From Cenococcum geophilum 1.58 (taxonomy: Eukaryota; Ascomycota; Dothideomycetes; Gloniales; Gloniaceae): a DNA stretch of 64,000 nucleotides. The stretch covers positions 2,040,195 through 2,104,194 of the forward strand of contig KV748180.1 in assembly GCA_001692895.1 (NCBI GenBank), read 5' to 3'. The notes below the pieces were generated by a model that was not told the DNA's origin, searched no databases, and saw only the letters and a program-made list of their open reading frames with translations. The translations under genes were made by a program, and so were the position numbers. Positions 12,716-24,830 of the stretch are shown here, piece by piece (the first letter of the stretch is position 1; every line of letters begins with the position of its first letter).

Positions 12716-13449
12716 ATGGATTTAGTAATATCCGCTTTTAGGAGATCGTGCGCACAGATTTATAGGCAACGAATATCTGCATATAGCCGTTTTGGGATAA
12801 TCCTTATATCTTTTAATAAGGAATGGTATCTTTACCTAGTAGACCTGTTATTGCTTAGAGTAATAGTAAAATGCTATAAAGACTATATAAAAGGATAAGT
12901 CTCCCTATCGCCTAGTCTTCTTATATAATCTACTCTCCCTCCTAAATAAGAGCTTCTTACTAAATCTAGCTATACTTGTCATTAACTACACAATATATTA
13001 CTACTATAATTACTTCTTTTACTATAGTGAATGCAGGGCACCGGCTTGGCATATTTAATTAGTACGTAGCTAGGATAAATGCTAGAGAGCTAAAGCTAAT
13101 AGGTATTTCTGCCCTAATGCGTTACTAGCTAAAGGTTAAAACGGTAAAGTAATTATAATAGGATTATTAAGGAAAGTGGGCGAATATCCCTAGTGTCCGC
13201 CTTAATTAAAGGTGAGTATAAATTAAAAAAAAAACTTAGATCTCTGCTAATAATATAAGAATACTACTACCTAGCCTTATTATTTGCGATTTCTTACCTA
13301 GAATATAATAGGGAGTAAAGGAATAAGAGTAAGGGCTATTAGGAGTATAGTAGAATAAAGAATAGTAGAGATGTTAATTTACGCGATAAGTCTTAACTAG
13401 ACAGTAACTGGAAGTTATTAGTATTAAATACCTTACTAACTAAAAATTA
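12716..13449. other. RIP-degraded spacer
   Basis: Contains a 60-codon ATG frame (12,716-12,898, plus) of unremarkable hydrophobic composition and otherwise stop-filled sequence. It separates the preceding remnant from the C-terminal end of the minus-strand kinase. Confidence 0.35.
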
Positions 13450-14165
13450 TACCTTTAGCCTATACATCCTCTAGCAATTTGTTTATACTTATATAATCTT
13501 AGGCCTAGCACTTAGCAATAATATTGTTAAATGCAGCTAGAGCGGCTAGGTTTAGAAACTTTCCCTTAATATATATATTACATATTTCTTAGTCTAAAAG
13601 CTCCTTATATAGCTTTAATCCTATTATTATCTTATAAAAGGTAGAGCTAAGAGTAAACACCTTACTTTTTATAGAGATTCCTTTAATTTTAGGGTGCTTA
13701 TAACTAGTCTTATAATAGATAAGAGGGGCTTAACTATTAATTAATAACCTAGCAAAGTCGCCAAGCTTCGCATTAAGCTCTTTATTAAGGAAAACGTTAT
13801 TATAAAAAATATCCTTATATAGCACCTATTTAGAGTAAATAAAAGTAATTAAAGCTATAATCTGTTAAATTTAGCAAAGTTGTAGTGGCAGCGGAACCGG
13901 CTTAGCTTATTTTATAAAGTATTATTTTATAGAACTATTATAGGCATACTATAGGATAAGGGCATCCTCTAGGCTCCTATAAAATTAAAGAATACTATTA
14001 TAATATTGTCCGAGGCGTTAGTAGATATACTTTTCCCTCTTAATAAATAGCAGCTTAGTAGGCCGGGCGAACTTTATAATAGCATTAAGACGAGCGACCA
14101 GTGCTGTAATTCTAACGCCTATTATATCTTAGCCGTTTAAACTATATAGGTAATAAATAGTATAG
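13450..14165 (-). pseudogene. Serine/threonine protein kinase domain, RIP-inactivated
   Basis: Reading the minus strand from about 14,120 gives an N-lobe-like segment (VRITALVARLNAIIKFARPT), then a catalytic loop reading VLYKDIFYNNVFL (13,787-13,826), the expected H-x-D-x4-N pattern with H changed to Y. GDFA follows in the DFG position (13,751-13,762), and YKHPKIKGISIKSKVFTL occupies the APE / subdomain IX position (about 13,640-13,700). The C-lobe reads IIAKC*AQDYISINKLLED, as in tyrosine-kinase-like and fungal kinases. Several TAG/TAA codons interrupt it. The domain is roughly complete, but flanking domains are not visible. It is one of four kinase-type genes in the window. Confidence 0.85.
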
Positions 14166-15325
14166 TCTGTTAGAGGCATTTATAATAGTCGTGATACCTA
14201 TATATATATATATTAGAAACAAATAGGGAGGGATTCTAATTCTCCTTACTTTATAATTTAGGCGCTTGTATAAAAGACAAAGGTTTAGACTTAGAATTAT
14301 CTTTAGTTGGATAAGGCATCCGTTAAGACTTTAAAATATATAATCGAGGTAGGGAGAACAGAGGGAAGTTAAGCGAGAATTCGGCCTATGCGTAATAGCC
14401 CCTGCTAAGCCTCTTACATATAACTTGGTAAGGGCCTAACGATATACTATAATAAAAGCAATAACTAATCCCAAGCTTTTAGCCAATAAATGGTGGAATT
14501 TAAAAATTGGACGGAATTATATTACTAGAAGAAGACGGTACCATCTAATTACTTATCTAATTATTTCTAGAACCTAGACACGGTTGCACGATTACCTTAA
14601 TCTTTAAATGTAGAAACGTAGTATAATATAACTAGGCTAAGCGAGAATATAGCTTACGCGAGGCGGTAATTAGAGTTTTACCGCTATATATTATATAGAG
14701 TATATAAAGAATTTAAATCTATTAGACTGGTAATTATAAGATGCTCCTGCTAAATACGCTAAGGATAAGAATACTAAACTAGAAATAGACCTCTAAGCTA
14801 AAAAGAGCACTATAATCTAAGAACGAGGATATCTTAAAGTATTACCGCTGTCCCTTATATACGGCAGCTTTAAGATAAATCTTTACTAGACCCTAATTAC
14901 TATTTTGCATAGTATTAACCTATAAAGATAATAGATTATATTAAGCGGCACTTTAATTAATTACCCCCTAATTCTAAAATTTTATGCCCCGATCCTACAT
15001 ACAGTGCTGCTAGGGTTATTTTATATTTTAAGTATTACGTCTTTAAGGTTTATTATATTAAACTTCGCGGCTAAGCTTTTATTATATATATATTTTTTAA
15101 ACTTCTATTTTTATTATCTTTATTCCTATAAATTATATATCTTAATACCTTAGCCTTTATGCTTTATATCTATCTTTTACAAAATTACCCTTATCTATTA
15201 AGTCCCCCTTTCTTATTAAAGTAAGCTTTATATATCGCTTTCTACCTACCCTAGTTCTTACGTCTTATTATTTACTATACTACTGTCCTGCTACTATACG
15301 CCTTATAAAATACCCGAATTCTAAT
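14166..15325. other. RIP-degraded stretch, no recognisable gene
   Basis: Stop-filled on both strands. Coding-like fragments on the minus strand around 14,300-14,650 could be an N-terminal extension of the adjacent kinase, but no continuous frame was established. TA-rich tracts dominate 15,050-15,300. Confidence 0.35.
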
Positions 15326-15631
15326 ATAAAGAGTAAGAAGAGCACTAGGCGTTATAAGCAGTGCAAATTACAGACTAGTATTGATTTAATACTACGCCTA
15401 AACCTAGATATAAAGATTTAAAAGGTAAAGGCTAAATAACTCTATAAACTAATTTGTAAAAGAAGGGAAACGGTATTTAAAAAAGCGGAGGAGCTATAAT
15501 GCCTTAGCAATATAGATATTTATATTCTTATCGGCTATAAAGGGAAACTATTTATATATATATCTACTAAGCGGCCTTTATAGCCACTAATAAAAGAACA
15601 AATTATAAAGGTTATAAGATATCTTCTTTAA
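15326..15631 (+). pseudogene. Small MADS-box-like (SRF-type) DNA-binding protein remnant
   Basis: One frame of about 100 codons, possibly starting at 15,326 where the ATG has become ATA (KSKKSTRRYKQCKLQTS follows). It reads KRRETVFKKAEEL (about 15,455-15,495), then a block like NIDIYILIGYKGKLFIYIST. This matches the order of a MADS box: basic R/K helix, KKAxEL, a short hydrophobic strand and a GKL/F-Y strand. Only two or three RIP-type stops are present. It is far smaller than a typical MADS transcription factor and has no visible cofactor domain. Such short MADS-like proteins occur in fungal accessory DNA. Assignment rests on the motif order alone. Confidence 0.55.
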
Positions 15632-17315
15632 AGCGTTCTAACCTTTATAAAATTAAATATATCCGCCTCTAGTAAAGTTTATACTAAAATAAGTAGGTAG
15701 GAGGGTACTTAATATAGTTTAGGGTTTTTCCTAAGGTATATACTAGACGGCGCTTTAGGCGATTATAGTCGGCGTCTATTAAGCCGCTTTGGCATTCTAC
15801 TATACTATTATTTTTAACTTATCTATTTTTAACTTATTATTTTTTTAAAGACGTTTTTATAATATAATATTAATAGCAGGGACTTCTAGTATAATAATAT
15901 AAGAAATAATAACTATTTTATTATAATTGTTAATCTACCTATTAAACTTTTTAAAAAAATACTTAGTTTCCTGCCTATAGAAGCGGTAGCGGCTCTCCGA
16001 CTTATATGCCGACAAGTTAAGTATTACTACTTTAACTATTTTAGTAGTCTCTTTATAACTAAACGCTTTATACTTTCCTAACTAGCTCTTAAAACCTTAC
16101 TAGAAATTTTATAAGGACCCTTTACTAAACGCCTATAGACTCTTAGATTTAGAACTAAATAGCTAAAGTAAAACTAAGACCTCTAGGTCTGGCCATTAAG
16201 CGAAGAATTATATAATAACCCTCTAATAACACAAGATTAGCGTTAGTTTACTATCCTATATAATAACCAAGAATACGCCAAGAGGTTAGGATTTAGAAGT
16301 ATAATTCTCTTAGTTATATTACGCAACCTTTTAAACCTGCGTTAAGTCGAAATCTATAGGCCTAAGTTATTAGATTGAACTCCTAGTTAGGGTATTACAA
16401 CTATTTGTTAGCAGACTACTACTAAATAGGATATAGATGTTATCGAAACCTTTAAAACCGTTTTAACTGCACTAACTACTTATCCTATCCCAATCTTGGA
16501 GTTTAAGCTAGATCTATTTAAATTTAATATTAATACTTTAGACAATAGAGTTGACCTTACAGCTCTTTATACGATTTTAGGTTAGTAATTTAAGCGTTTA
16601 AGACTGGCTTTTCAAACCCTTACTACTTTTTAAATTATAATCCGCACCAACAATATCTGTCCTTAGTTGCTGCTAAAAGGCGTAAAGCTAAGGGATATAT
16701 AATTAGCTATAAACTTCCTATTAGCTACAGAAAACATCTAAGTCCTTAACTTAGGCTTCTTCTTTAAATTTCTTGGTAATGCCAGTCCTTTAATTTTTAA
16801 AAGCATTACTAAGAGGGTCCGCTTTTTATACCTTAAGTCTTTTGCTCTTTAGCGAGCAACTATTACTAAGGAAACTCTTCTAAAATTCCTTAAAAATTAT
16901 CGCTTAATACTTTAAAAGGCTAGCCTTTGGAAAATATACCTATTAAAAGGGGATTAGGATGCTATTCGCGAGTAAATTACGTTCCTTAATAGTTTAGAGA
17001 TTGGAAAGGTATAGAATAGTTCTTAGTTACTATATAAGGGATAAGTATATGCAAAAGCAAACTATTTAAATAAAATAGGTAAATGGCTCTTAACTAAGAT
17101 ATAGTGAAATATCTTTCTTTTAAACTTTACCTTTTAATATACCCCGTAAAGATAGGCCAACTCTCCCTTATCGCACGACTCGTGCTATATCTAGTTTAGT
17201 AGGTATCTTGGTTTTTGCTTTAACACTAGTATTAATTAGTTTCTTCTAAGGTAGCTTCTAGACTTCGGTAGCCTTCTAAAGTTGCTCCTAGGCTTATAGG
17301 AGTAACTAAGCTACT
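15632..17315 (+). pseudogene. Unrecognised coding-like remnant between the MADS-like gene and the FHA-kinase
   Basis: The best signal is a plus-strand frame at about 16,185-16,600 reading LSEELYNNPLITQD, RLGFRSIILLVILRNLLNLR and ETFKTVLTALTTYPIPILEF with RIP-type stops. Upstream (15,720-16,180) and downstream (16,600-17,300) sequence is less clear, with a frame change around 16,600. No domain is recognised. Confidence 0.35.
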
Positions 17316-18690
17316 AAGGGGCGTTATAGGGGACTAAAAGCGACCATTGCTTTTAAGTCTTTAAATAGTGTCTTATTTGCCGTAGCTCTAATAATATTAA
17401 ATACGTCCTGTTAAGATGCCTGCTAGGATAGATCCCTAAGATCCAATCTTATATAAAGAGCCTCCAATCTTAAATAGAACCTATACTTATCTCTTATATT
17501 AAATATAGTAACTACTAATAACTAGACGTCAGCCTTTACTAACTGCCTCTTCTTAGTATAAACCTCCGGTGCTATATAAAGGCTTATACTATAATACGTT
17601 TTTGTAGATATTACCTTATTATAAATGCTAAAATCCCTTAGCCGGAAGTAATGGCTACTAGTAGTGGCCTTGTAGAGAATATTAGTAGGTTTAATATCCT
17701 AATAGATAAATAAATTCTAATCTAGATAGTTAAGAGCGTAGAGGATGTGGTTAAAGGCGATAGGATAATAGTAGGCATTGCTTAAGCCGCGGAGATTATC
17801 TAATAAACTATCCATAAGTTTAGTAAACATATTAATTGCACTAGTAGTTATCTTATACTATATATATTTAATAATATATATTTATAGAAAAAGTTAGTAT
17901 AGATAAAAATTATTACAACTATATGTCGTAAGAGATTAAACGTATATAAGTAAGACGTACAATGGTCTTAACCTCTTATTTAATGTGAATTAAATCGGCT
18001 TTATCTAATAGAATTAACTTTTTTATAATATACGCACTAAAATCCATATTAAGAGCTTGGAAAACCGCCCTAAACTAGCCTCTGCTAATGCCCTATAGGG
18101 TTTTATATTATATCCCTAGTGCCTTTACAGGAGTATGGATTCTTATTATCTATTAAGATAGTAGAACGGTTGGTACTTCTTTAACTGTCTACGTAAGCCT
18201 AGGGTCCTTTACCCTTTTAGATAAGTCGCTAAGCTAGGTCTCTAACTTTTTTAAAACGTTATCTTTATACTAGAGAAACTTAAACTAAACTAGTGTTAAA
18301 GCCATGCTACCTATTCCAATCTTAGTATTTCTGGTAGGGAGTAGAACAACCTCGTGCTTACGACCAGCCTTAAAGGGGGTAGGACGCGCCCCTAAGACCT
18401 AGGTAGTATATTGGCTGCTATAGTCTTAAAGAAGAATAACTCTACTTTAAAGAATATAGAACTCGTATTAAAGCCTAGAGATTTAGGGTTCCTAAACCGT
18501 TATATTATAATCTAAACGTCTAATAGTAGTAAGACATTCCAGAGAGTATAAGTTAAGAAGTAGGCCAATATCCAGTCCTAGGGTATTATTTGGCAATTAG
18601 GACACTAGATAACGATTAAGTAGATTTTAGGCTACTTATTCCACTTTTATATTTATTAGCTTTAGTATAAATAGTAATAATAGCTAAAGG
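17316..18690 (-). pseudogene. FHA-domain plus protein-kinase fusion gene, RIP-inactivated
   Basis: Read on the minus strand, the N-terminal part (18,690 to about 18,400) has the look of an FHA domain: RRLDYNITV, ISRL*YEF, VILL*DYSSQYTT, then GRKHEVVLLPTRNTKIGIGS. A linker follows and then a kinase: IIKKLILLDKADL (invariant Lys, about 18,000-18,030), K*EVKTIVRL (helix C Glu), catalytic loop YLFIY*DIKPTNIL-type at 17,676-17,709 (HRD damaged), RDFSIYNK in the DFG position (17,626-17,640), and APEVYTKK (17,555-17,573). An FHA domain before a kinase is the arrangement known from Rad53/Chk2 and from expanded fungal families; which of these applies cannot be settled here. The frame holds across about 450 codons apart from one shift near 17,900. 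Confidence 0.85.
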
Positions 18691-20209
18691 CATAGATATT
18701 ATAAATTTATTATTTTTAGAAAAGCTTATTATAGGACTAATAATAAACAGCTTTCTGGATTTAAGTACAGTGCCGTTAATTTTACTATAATAATGGCCGC
18801 CGTACTACCTAAGAAGCGGTATAGTACTATTATCTCTATACTAATAAAGCTTATACAATCTTGTACGCTAAGTATATCTAAGGTAGTAAGAAAGCCGGAT
18901 AAAGAGTGGGTTATATAAGGCGTAAGGTTATTCGTTCTGGAAGAAGCTATAATATTATTATTCTTAGTTCTGGTATAGCGGGCGCAGTAATACGCTACCA
19001 TGGCTATATCCTAGCGCTTTAGGTCCCTACCCCATATTCGCTACTTAAGGTCGCGCCGTCTTACCTAGATCCCGCATCTTACCCACTTTTATCCTTCTAT
19101 TCCATCCCTTTACCTACGTCTTATTTACCTCTAAGAAGTGCCGGAATGTTATATTCTCTTACCTAAATTTAACGCACCCTTAAAGTAATTAATTTACAAG
19201 ATCTAGAGCATAGACGGTATCTTCTTAATAATCCACTACCCCTATATTACTTAGAAGAGCTAACTCGCAGCCCTAGCCCCAAGCCTATATACGCCATTAA
19301 CACCTATTAAGTACGCCCTAATTAACGATTTAATTAAAACTAATTTAATAAAGAAGAACGGCTTTACAATAACTATATTAAAGGGAGACTTAGTAAAACC
19401 GGTTTAGATATTAGGAAATTAGCAATAAAGAGAGTAGCAAAACGGTGGAAAGTAGAGGGTATTTAGGATAATAGCTAGGGCTTAAAACTAACAGCTATTA
19501 ACCGATAGAAGAATCCAGAAGTAAGCCCTCTACTTATAGCAATCCCTTAATAATAAATACGTAATCGCCTTAAGTAAAGGGTTACTTAAATATGTTAACA
19601 AAGTCCTAATATATATGCTAGCGAAGCTTATATAATAGCGGACCGCTTAAGGGTTACTAAAACTTATAAAAAGCCTAAGGGTGGACAAAAAAAGAATGCT
19701 GCTCTTAAGAACCACGTTACGCTTACCGCAATAATTTAATAAAGTACTCCTATAACTGCTATAGTTCTAGAATAACCCCCTCTTTAAAGAAGCGTATAAA
19801 TCTCTAAAAGGCGAGCTTAGGAGCGTGCTAAAGTTAAGGGATATTAGAAGCCGACTAAATTATTATTATATACTAAAGCTATTAGGAAGCGGGGTAGGCG
19901 GCAAGGGTAAATCTAATACAATTTTATTTCCTCTTAATCCTCTAAAGCTTCTACTATAGTTCTAATTCCTCTATTTATTCTATGTATTTTAGCTTATAAT
20001 CTTAATACCTAAAATTTCCCTTCTAAGCTTGTAATCGTGATTCCTCTAGATCGGCTTATAATGGCGTTAGCTTATATATCTCTACTAGTTAAAACTTAAG
20101 GTTTACTAGCTTAATACTATACGCCCTATAGGCTAGGATAAAGTCTTATATCTTATTTTAAATGCCGGTATTTCTAGAGACTATATTTATTAGAATAAGA
20201 TATAAGTAG
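18691..20209. other. RIP-degraded stretch, one 90-codon open frame
   Basis: A 90-codon minus-strand frame at 18,729-19,001 begins MVAYYCARYTRTKNNN; it lies just upstream of the FHA-kinase and could be an upstream exon or chance. On the plus strand from 19,040 to 19,900 coding-like pieces appear (KTYKKPKGGQKKNAALKNHV, about 19,655-19,720) but shift frame. No family is recognised. Confidence 0.35.
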
Positions 20210-21000
20210 AAGAGTCACTTTTGTACCTATTATTATTGTTCTTCCCTTCCAACCCTTTAATTGCATAGTTTTATTTTTAACTTACTTTCTCCCCTCCCTA
20301 CTCTTAAATCTCTTAACTACCTTTTCATTTTTAACTTACTTTCTCCCCTCCTCACTCTTAAATCTCTTAACCACCTTTTTATACTTAAATTGCTTAGCTA
20401 GCAATTTAGGAATATTTACAAAGCCTCTTTTAATTTTAATAGATAACTTTCTTCTAATAATCTCCGGGCTATTCTTCTTTATTAAGTCGAAATAAAGAAT
20501 TTTAAGAACCTAGTTAATTAGACTACTAATAGCCTAACTAGAGTAAGTCTACTTACAAAAGTGCTATCCAACTTAATTAGTTTATTTATTCTTTATACTA
20601 CCTAGTCTTTATAGCCTAAAATAAAAATTATAGCTTATAATCTCTAGCAGAATTTAGTATATACTTACTTAGATTATAATATTGCTATATTAAAACCATT
20701 TTTCTTATAAGGATTGTGCAATCTTAGTAGCCTATAAGAACCTCCCTAATATATAGTAGCTATGCCGCAATTCTAATACCTTTAGCTATTAGAATTACCG
20801 TTCTAAAGTTACCTAGCCTAGAAAGTAATTCATAAGGTCCGTTAACCCAGCTTAGGAACTTATTTTCTTTTTAATGGACTAATTTATAGATAAATCCTTA
20901 TCGGCTATATTCTTCTAAAAGAAGATTAATCTCTATCCTATCTTCGTTCCACCACGTAATTATAAACGAGTGTGTCTGCGTAAATAACTAGAAGCTTATA
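20210..21000 (-). pseudogene. Unrecognised gene remnant with an 18-codon basic repeat
   Basis: The minus strand reads LTLVRLLVV, KKNSPEIIRRKLSIKIKRGF and KLLAKQFKYK, followed by two copies of a basic repeat KVVKRFKSREGRK*VKNx encoded by a 54-bp tandem duplication at 20,277-20,384. An in-frame repeat length and RIP-type stops support former coding. The helical lysine/arginine-rich end suggests a nucleic-acid-binding tail. The protein family is not recognised. Confidence 0.45.
20277..20384. repeat. 54-bp tandem duplication inside the basic-tail gene
   Basis: Two copies of CTTACTTTCTCCCCTCC...CTCTTAAATCTCTTAAC start at 20,281 and 20,335, differing at a few bases. The period equals 18 codons. 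Confidence 0.8.
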
Positions 21001-22850
21001 CTAGGGGTTTAAAGTTAAATATACTAGCCGGCGCGGAAGTCTAATAGCCGGGTAAGCGTAATTGAAAGGTATAAGGTATCTAAGAGGTGCTATAACACCG
21101 TATTTACTCCTAATTTCCTAAACTAGATATTACGGTAAAGTATCTATAAGGTGCGAAGCACTGTTATTATTCTAAGGAGACTAAGTACTATAATAGGATA
21201 GATTTAATTAAGGCCAGTGCTGGGATTTATATATTATAATATTATAAGCCCTACAAAGACTATAAGAGTATAGTAAGATTTTAGAAAAATTTCGTAGCAG
21301 AACTTTTAAACGTAAGGGAAAAGTATAAGCTAGGTTAATAAGATAAAAGCCTAAATATATCTTAGTTACTTTCTAAAATATTTAGATTATAATAAACCAA
21401 AAATCCGGTTAAATGGCTGGAATTTTTAAAAGAAAAATTCCGCTATACTAAAATAACTGAAAAGTGGAAAATGCTTTGCACTATAGTTATAATAGTAATT
21501 AAGCTATAAAGCTGCGTATAGCTCTGTAATAATATACTAATAATATTAGCTGCTAGGCCTAAGGGACTTGCTAAAAAAAGAGGTATAAAATTAATAATTA
21601 TAAGCGTTCTAGCTCTTAAGCTAGCATTGGAAAGAGATTATACGCCAAGAATATTACATATAATAGTTCCTAACTAGTATATTGCTTAGATTAAGGCCTA
21701 GTACCTAGAGAGTGGTATAGTAAAATATAACCCTTAGTAGATTCGCGGGTAAATAAGATGGTTAAGGATAAATATATAAACTAATTGATATTTAAAACGA
21801 GAGAGAAAAGATAGAAGTTTGAAAATATAGAATATTATAAGGATACCGCCTGCGGTAAGAGTATATATCTTAGCAATCTCTATAGTGTTGTGTTTTAGTA
21901 AAAGAATAAAGAAAGTATATATACTTCTTCTTTAATCTAAAAATAAATCCCTATATATAAAAACAAAATCTATATTTAAAAATAAAATACTAAAGACTTT
22001 TTTATAGGTTTTTTTTAGAATTATATTTATTATAAGCCCTTATTAAGCCCTACTGTTAGTAATATAAGGTAATATCACATATCTACAAGTTGTAGGTAGT
22101 ATGATAATTGTTATTCTATATTTCTCTTGCTTGAAAAAGGGCGAGGAGCTTAAGGCTCCTCGCTACGCTAGTGCCGCGGCGATATATAATGGCAACTTGC
22201 CTATATTTCTAATACCTACCTTATAAGGATGGGCGCTGCAATCTAAATAGGGCTAGCCTTTACTAAGGCTAAAAAGTACACTAAAATATATAAATAAACA
22301 CTGTGGTTAATCTGGTTTAACCGATTTTATAACTAGTTTAAGCCTTAAAATTGTATTTTAGATTAGTTTTAGCTTTATTTTTTAAACTTAACCTAACCGT
22401 TAATATTACTGGAAAGATAAGGTAGAACTTGTGGAAATTAATATATAGAGCCTAGCTCTATACTAAAGTTCTAATCTTAACCTCCTCTAATACAACCTTA
22501 TCTAACGCGGCTTAGCGTAGCCTATACTATAGCTCCCTCTAAAACGCCTCTAGCGTAGTTCCCTTTAGTATAGCTCTATTTAGTATATCCTCTTTACCTT
22601 CTCTATTAATAGCGGTAGTTCTAGATATACGCCTTAATGCGCCACTATTAAGCCCATTAAGGGTTATATAGCTACCGTTATTAGTCTATAATATAAGTTA
22701 AAGGGGAAGAAAATAGTACCTATAGGTAGGTGGTGGCTTAAAATATTCTATAGCGTTATCTGCTCCTCTAATTTTCCAAATCTAATTACGTATCTTTCTA
22801 AAAGTCCTCTAAATAGTATAATTTAGATTAGATAAAAATATTATAATAAT
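21001..22850. other. RIP-degraded stretch with one lightly mutated hairpin island
   Basis: No gene was recognised. At 22,052-22,250 the sequence is less degraded and contains GCGAGGAGC-TTAAG-GCTCCTCGC (22,141-22,163), a perfect 9-bp hairpin followed by a GC-rich run (GTGCCGCGGCGA). The island starts near TGTTAGTAATATAAGG (22,060), which resembles the start of a copia-type LTR, but no matching end or second copy was found here. Confidence 0.45.
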
Positions 22851-23276
22851 GCACATCTTTAAGGTAAAGTAGTTAATTAATTCTTTAAATTAAAGTCTTT
22901 TAAGGACGTATATATATGCCCTATATTTTTTTATTATTATTATATATATATAGAGTTAACTAAGTTTATTTTTATTCCGAGACGTTAGACGTCTTAAACT
23001 GTAGTTAAAAGTAGTAAAAGTTATATAATTCCTATCTATACTTTACCAAAATCATAATAATCTTACCTCTATCACTTATCCCACTATCTCTTTAAGCTCC
23101 GCCTCCTCGATTTACTTAGAAAAAGAAATACTATAATCCTCTTCTATACCTTAGTTATATCTTAAACTCTTTCTAAACTTATCTTCATTCTAAACTACTA
23201 TTTAAGTCTCGTTAATTGTTAAACGCTTATTAGCCCTATTTAGAGAACCTAACTTATCGGCCTTAGACTATGCCAT
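22851..23276 (-). pseudogene. Unrecognised small gene remnant, charged N-terminus
   Basis: ATG at 23,276 (minus) starts MA*SKADKLGSLNRANKRLT and continues through an acidic helical part (GIEEDYSISFSK*IEEAELKE) for about 75 codons, then fades near 22,950. Stops are mainly of RIP type, with one TGA. The family is not recognised. Confidence 0.4.
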
Positions 23277-23796
23277 CCCCTTATAAATACGTGATGCTCT
23301 AAAATTATATAATAGATTGGTAAGACTTTCTTCTTTTTAATTTAAGAGTAAGAAGGAAATTAACTTAAAAAGAGGTTATAAGAGAGTTTAGGAGATTAGA
23401 TTAGCGAACTTATAGATTATTAATACTTTAGATAAGATTTACAAGGCTACTAGAAAAGTATAATATAATAGGCTAAGAAAATAAATAAGACTTTTATTTA
23501 CTAGACTATATAAATAAGAATATAAAATTCCTACTAAACTACTAAATAAAAGTAAGAGTTAATAACATAAAAAGACTAGTAAAAGGTAAAAGAGAAATTC
23601 CCCCGCCATTTACTGGTTGAGTTAAGGGCTAGGGCTAAAGGGTAGGTTAAAAGATAATACTATTAGGGATGCTAGCGTCGCCCGTTTCTATCTAATAACT
23701 CCCTTTAAAATTAGTTAGGTTTATAGGAAATAATATTAGTATTTAATAACTTTTAGCTATCTTAACCGGGCTAGTGCTAGTAATTCCTCCTTGCTA

Positions 23797-24453
23797 ATGG
23801 CTACTCCTAGTATTTAGTTTTATAGTTAACTGTCTAATAATACTGCTTGTCTATAGGGTAAACTATAGTAAATAAGCATTATAAAGGAATTCTTCCATAT
23901 TTGGCCTAGGGTTAATAGCGAAGACTATACTAGCGTGGCAATATAAAACTAGTAGCGTTTATTTACAGAAAAACTATTATAGACTTATATGTTGGATAAA
24001 AAAGGAAATAATATTATCTATATAGTTCTTAGGGTTAAAATAGAGAAAGTTAGTATTAAAAATCCTATTAGGTGTACACGGATTCTTAAGTAAGAATTAT
24101 AATACGGTATAGTTTAGTTTAAGAAACTAAAAGTGGATAATGTCTCTAATAGGCGCGGATATTTGATTTAGGGAAAACATTAGATTTCTTTAAGTACTAA
24201 CTTAGACAGTATAGATTGGCGACAAGGAAGTTATAATAGGAGATATAGTCGCCATAATCTTAACGCTAAGCTCAATATCTACTTTAAGCTTACCTCCTTT
24301 AGGCGTAGTTGCCGGTATATCCGCCCTAACTTTAATCAATAGAGACTAATTAATACTATAATTTATTAGGACTAGATTTCTGCAGTAACTATAATCTACT
24401 TACTTAGTAATTACTTCTAGAGATTAATAGTGTACTGCTATAACCGCGCGTAA
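23797..24453 (+). pseudogene. Unrecognised 218-residue gene remnant in one frame
   Basis: ATG at 23,797 and TAA at 24,451-24,453 lie in one frame; all internal stops are TAG or TAA. It reads MATPSI*FYS*LSNNTACL near the start, EFFHIWPRVNSEDYTS (about 23,890-23,940) and RRYSRHNLNAKLNIYFKLTS (about 24,240-24,300). The intact length is a strong sign of a former gene damaged only by transitions. No domain is recognised. It lies between a minus-strand remnant and the chromodomain gene. Confidence 0.55.
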
Positions 24454-24830
24454 AATAAAAAAGAGAAGTATATATATATTTAGTATTAAGTTTAGGGTAT
24501 AAGGGCTATTTTAATTTTTATAATTTAGGGAGAAAATTTTTATTAAATATAGTCTTAAGTTCTAAAAATAATGGCTAGAGATATATATATGGGAATGCTA
24601 AAATTATCTTAAGGATTAGGCTTTTAATCTTTAGACGCCCTACTTATATGTTTTTTCTTAGCATTTATGTATATTAGCCAGCTTAGCTCTAGAATTGGAA
24701 AGCTAAATAAGAACTCTATAAGCGCTAGATATCCTCTAACCCTCTTTTTATCTACTTTTTATTAAATACTTTATTAAGAAATATTGTTTAGGATTATCTC
24801 TTAAAAAGCTCCTACCTTAAAACATCTAGA

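Noticed and set aside
22141..22163. Rho-independent terminator or CRISPR-type repeat at the GCGAGGAGC hairpin
   Set aside because: There is no T run after the stem, no repeated array, and the context is eukaryotic nuclear DNA.
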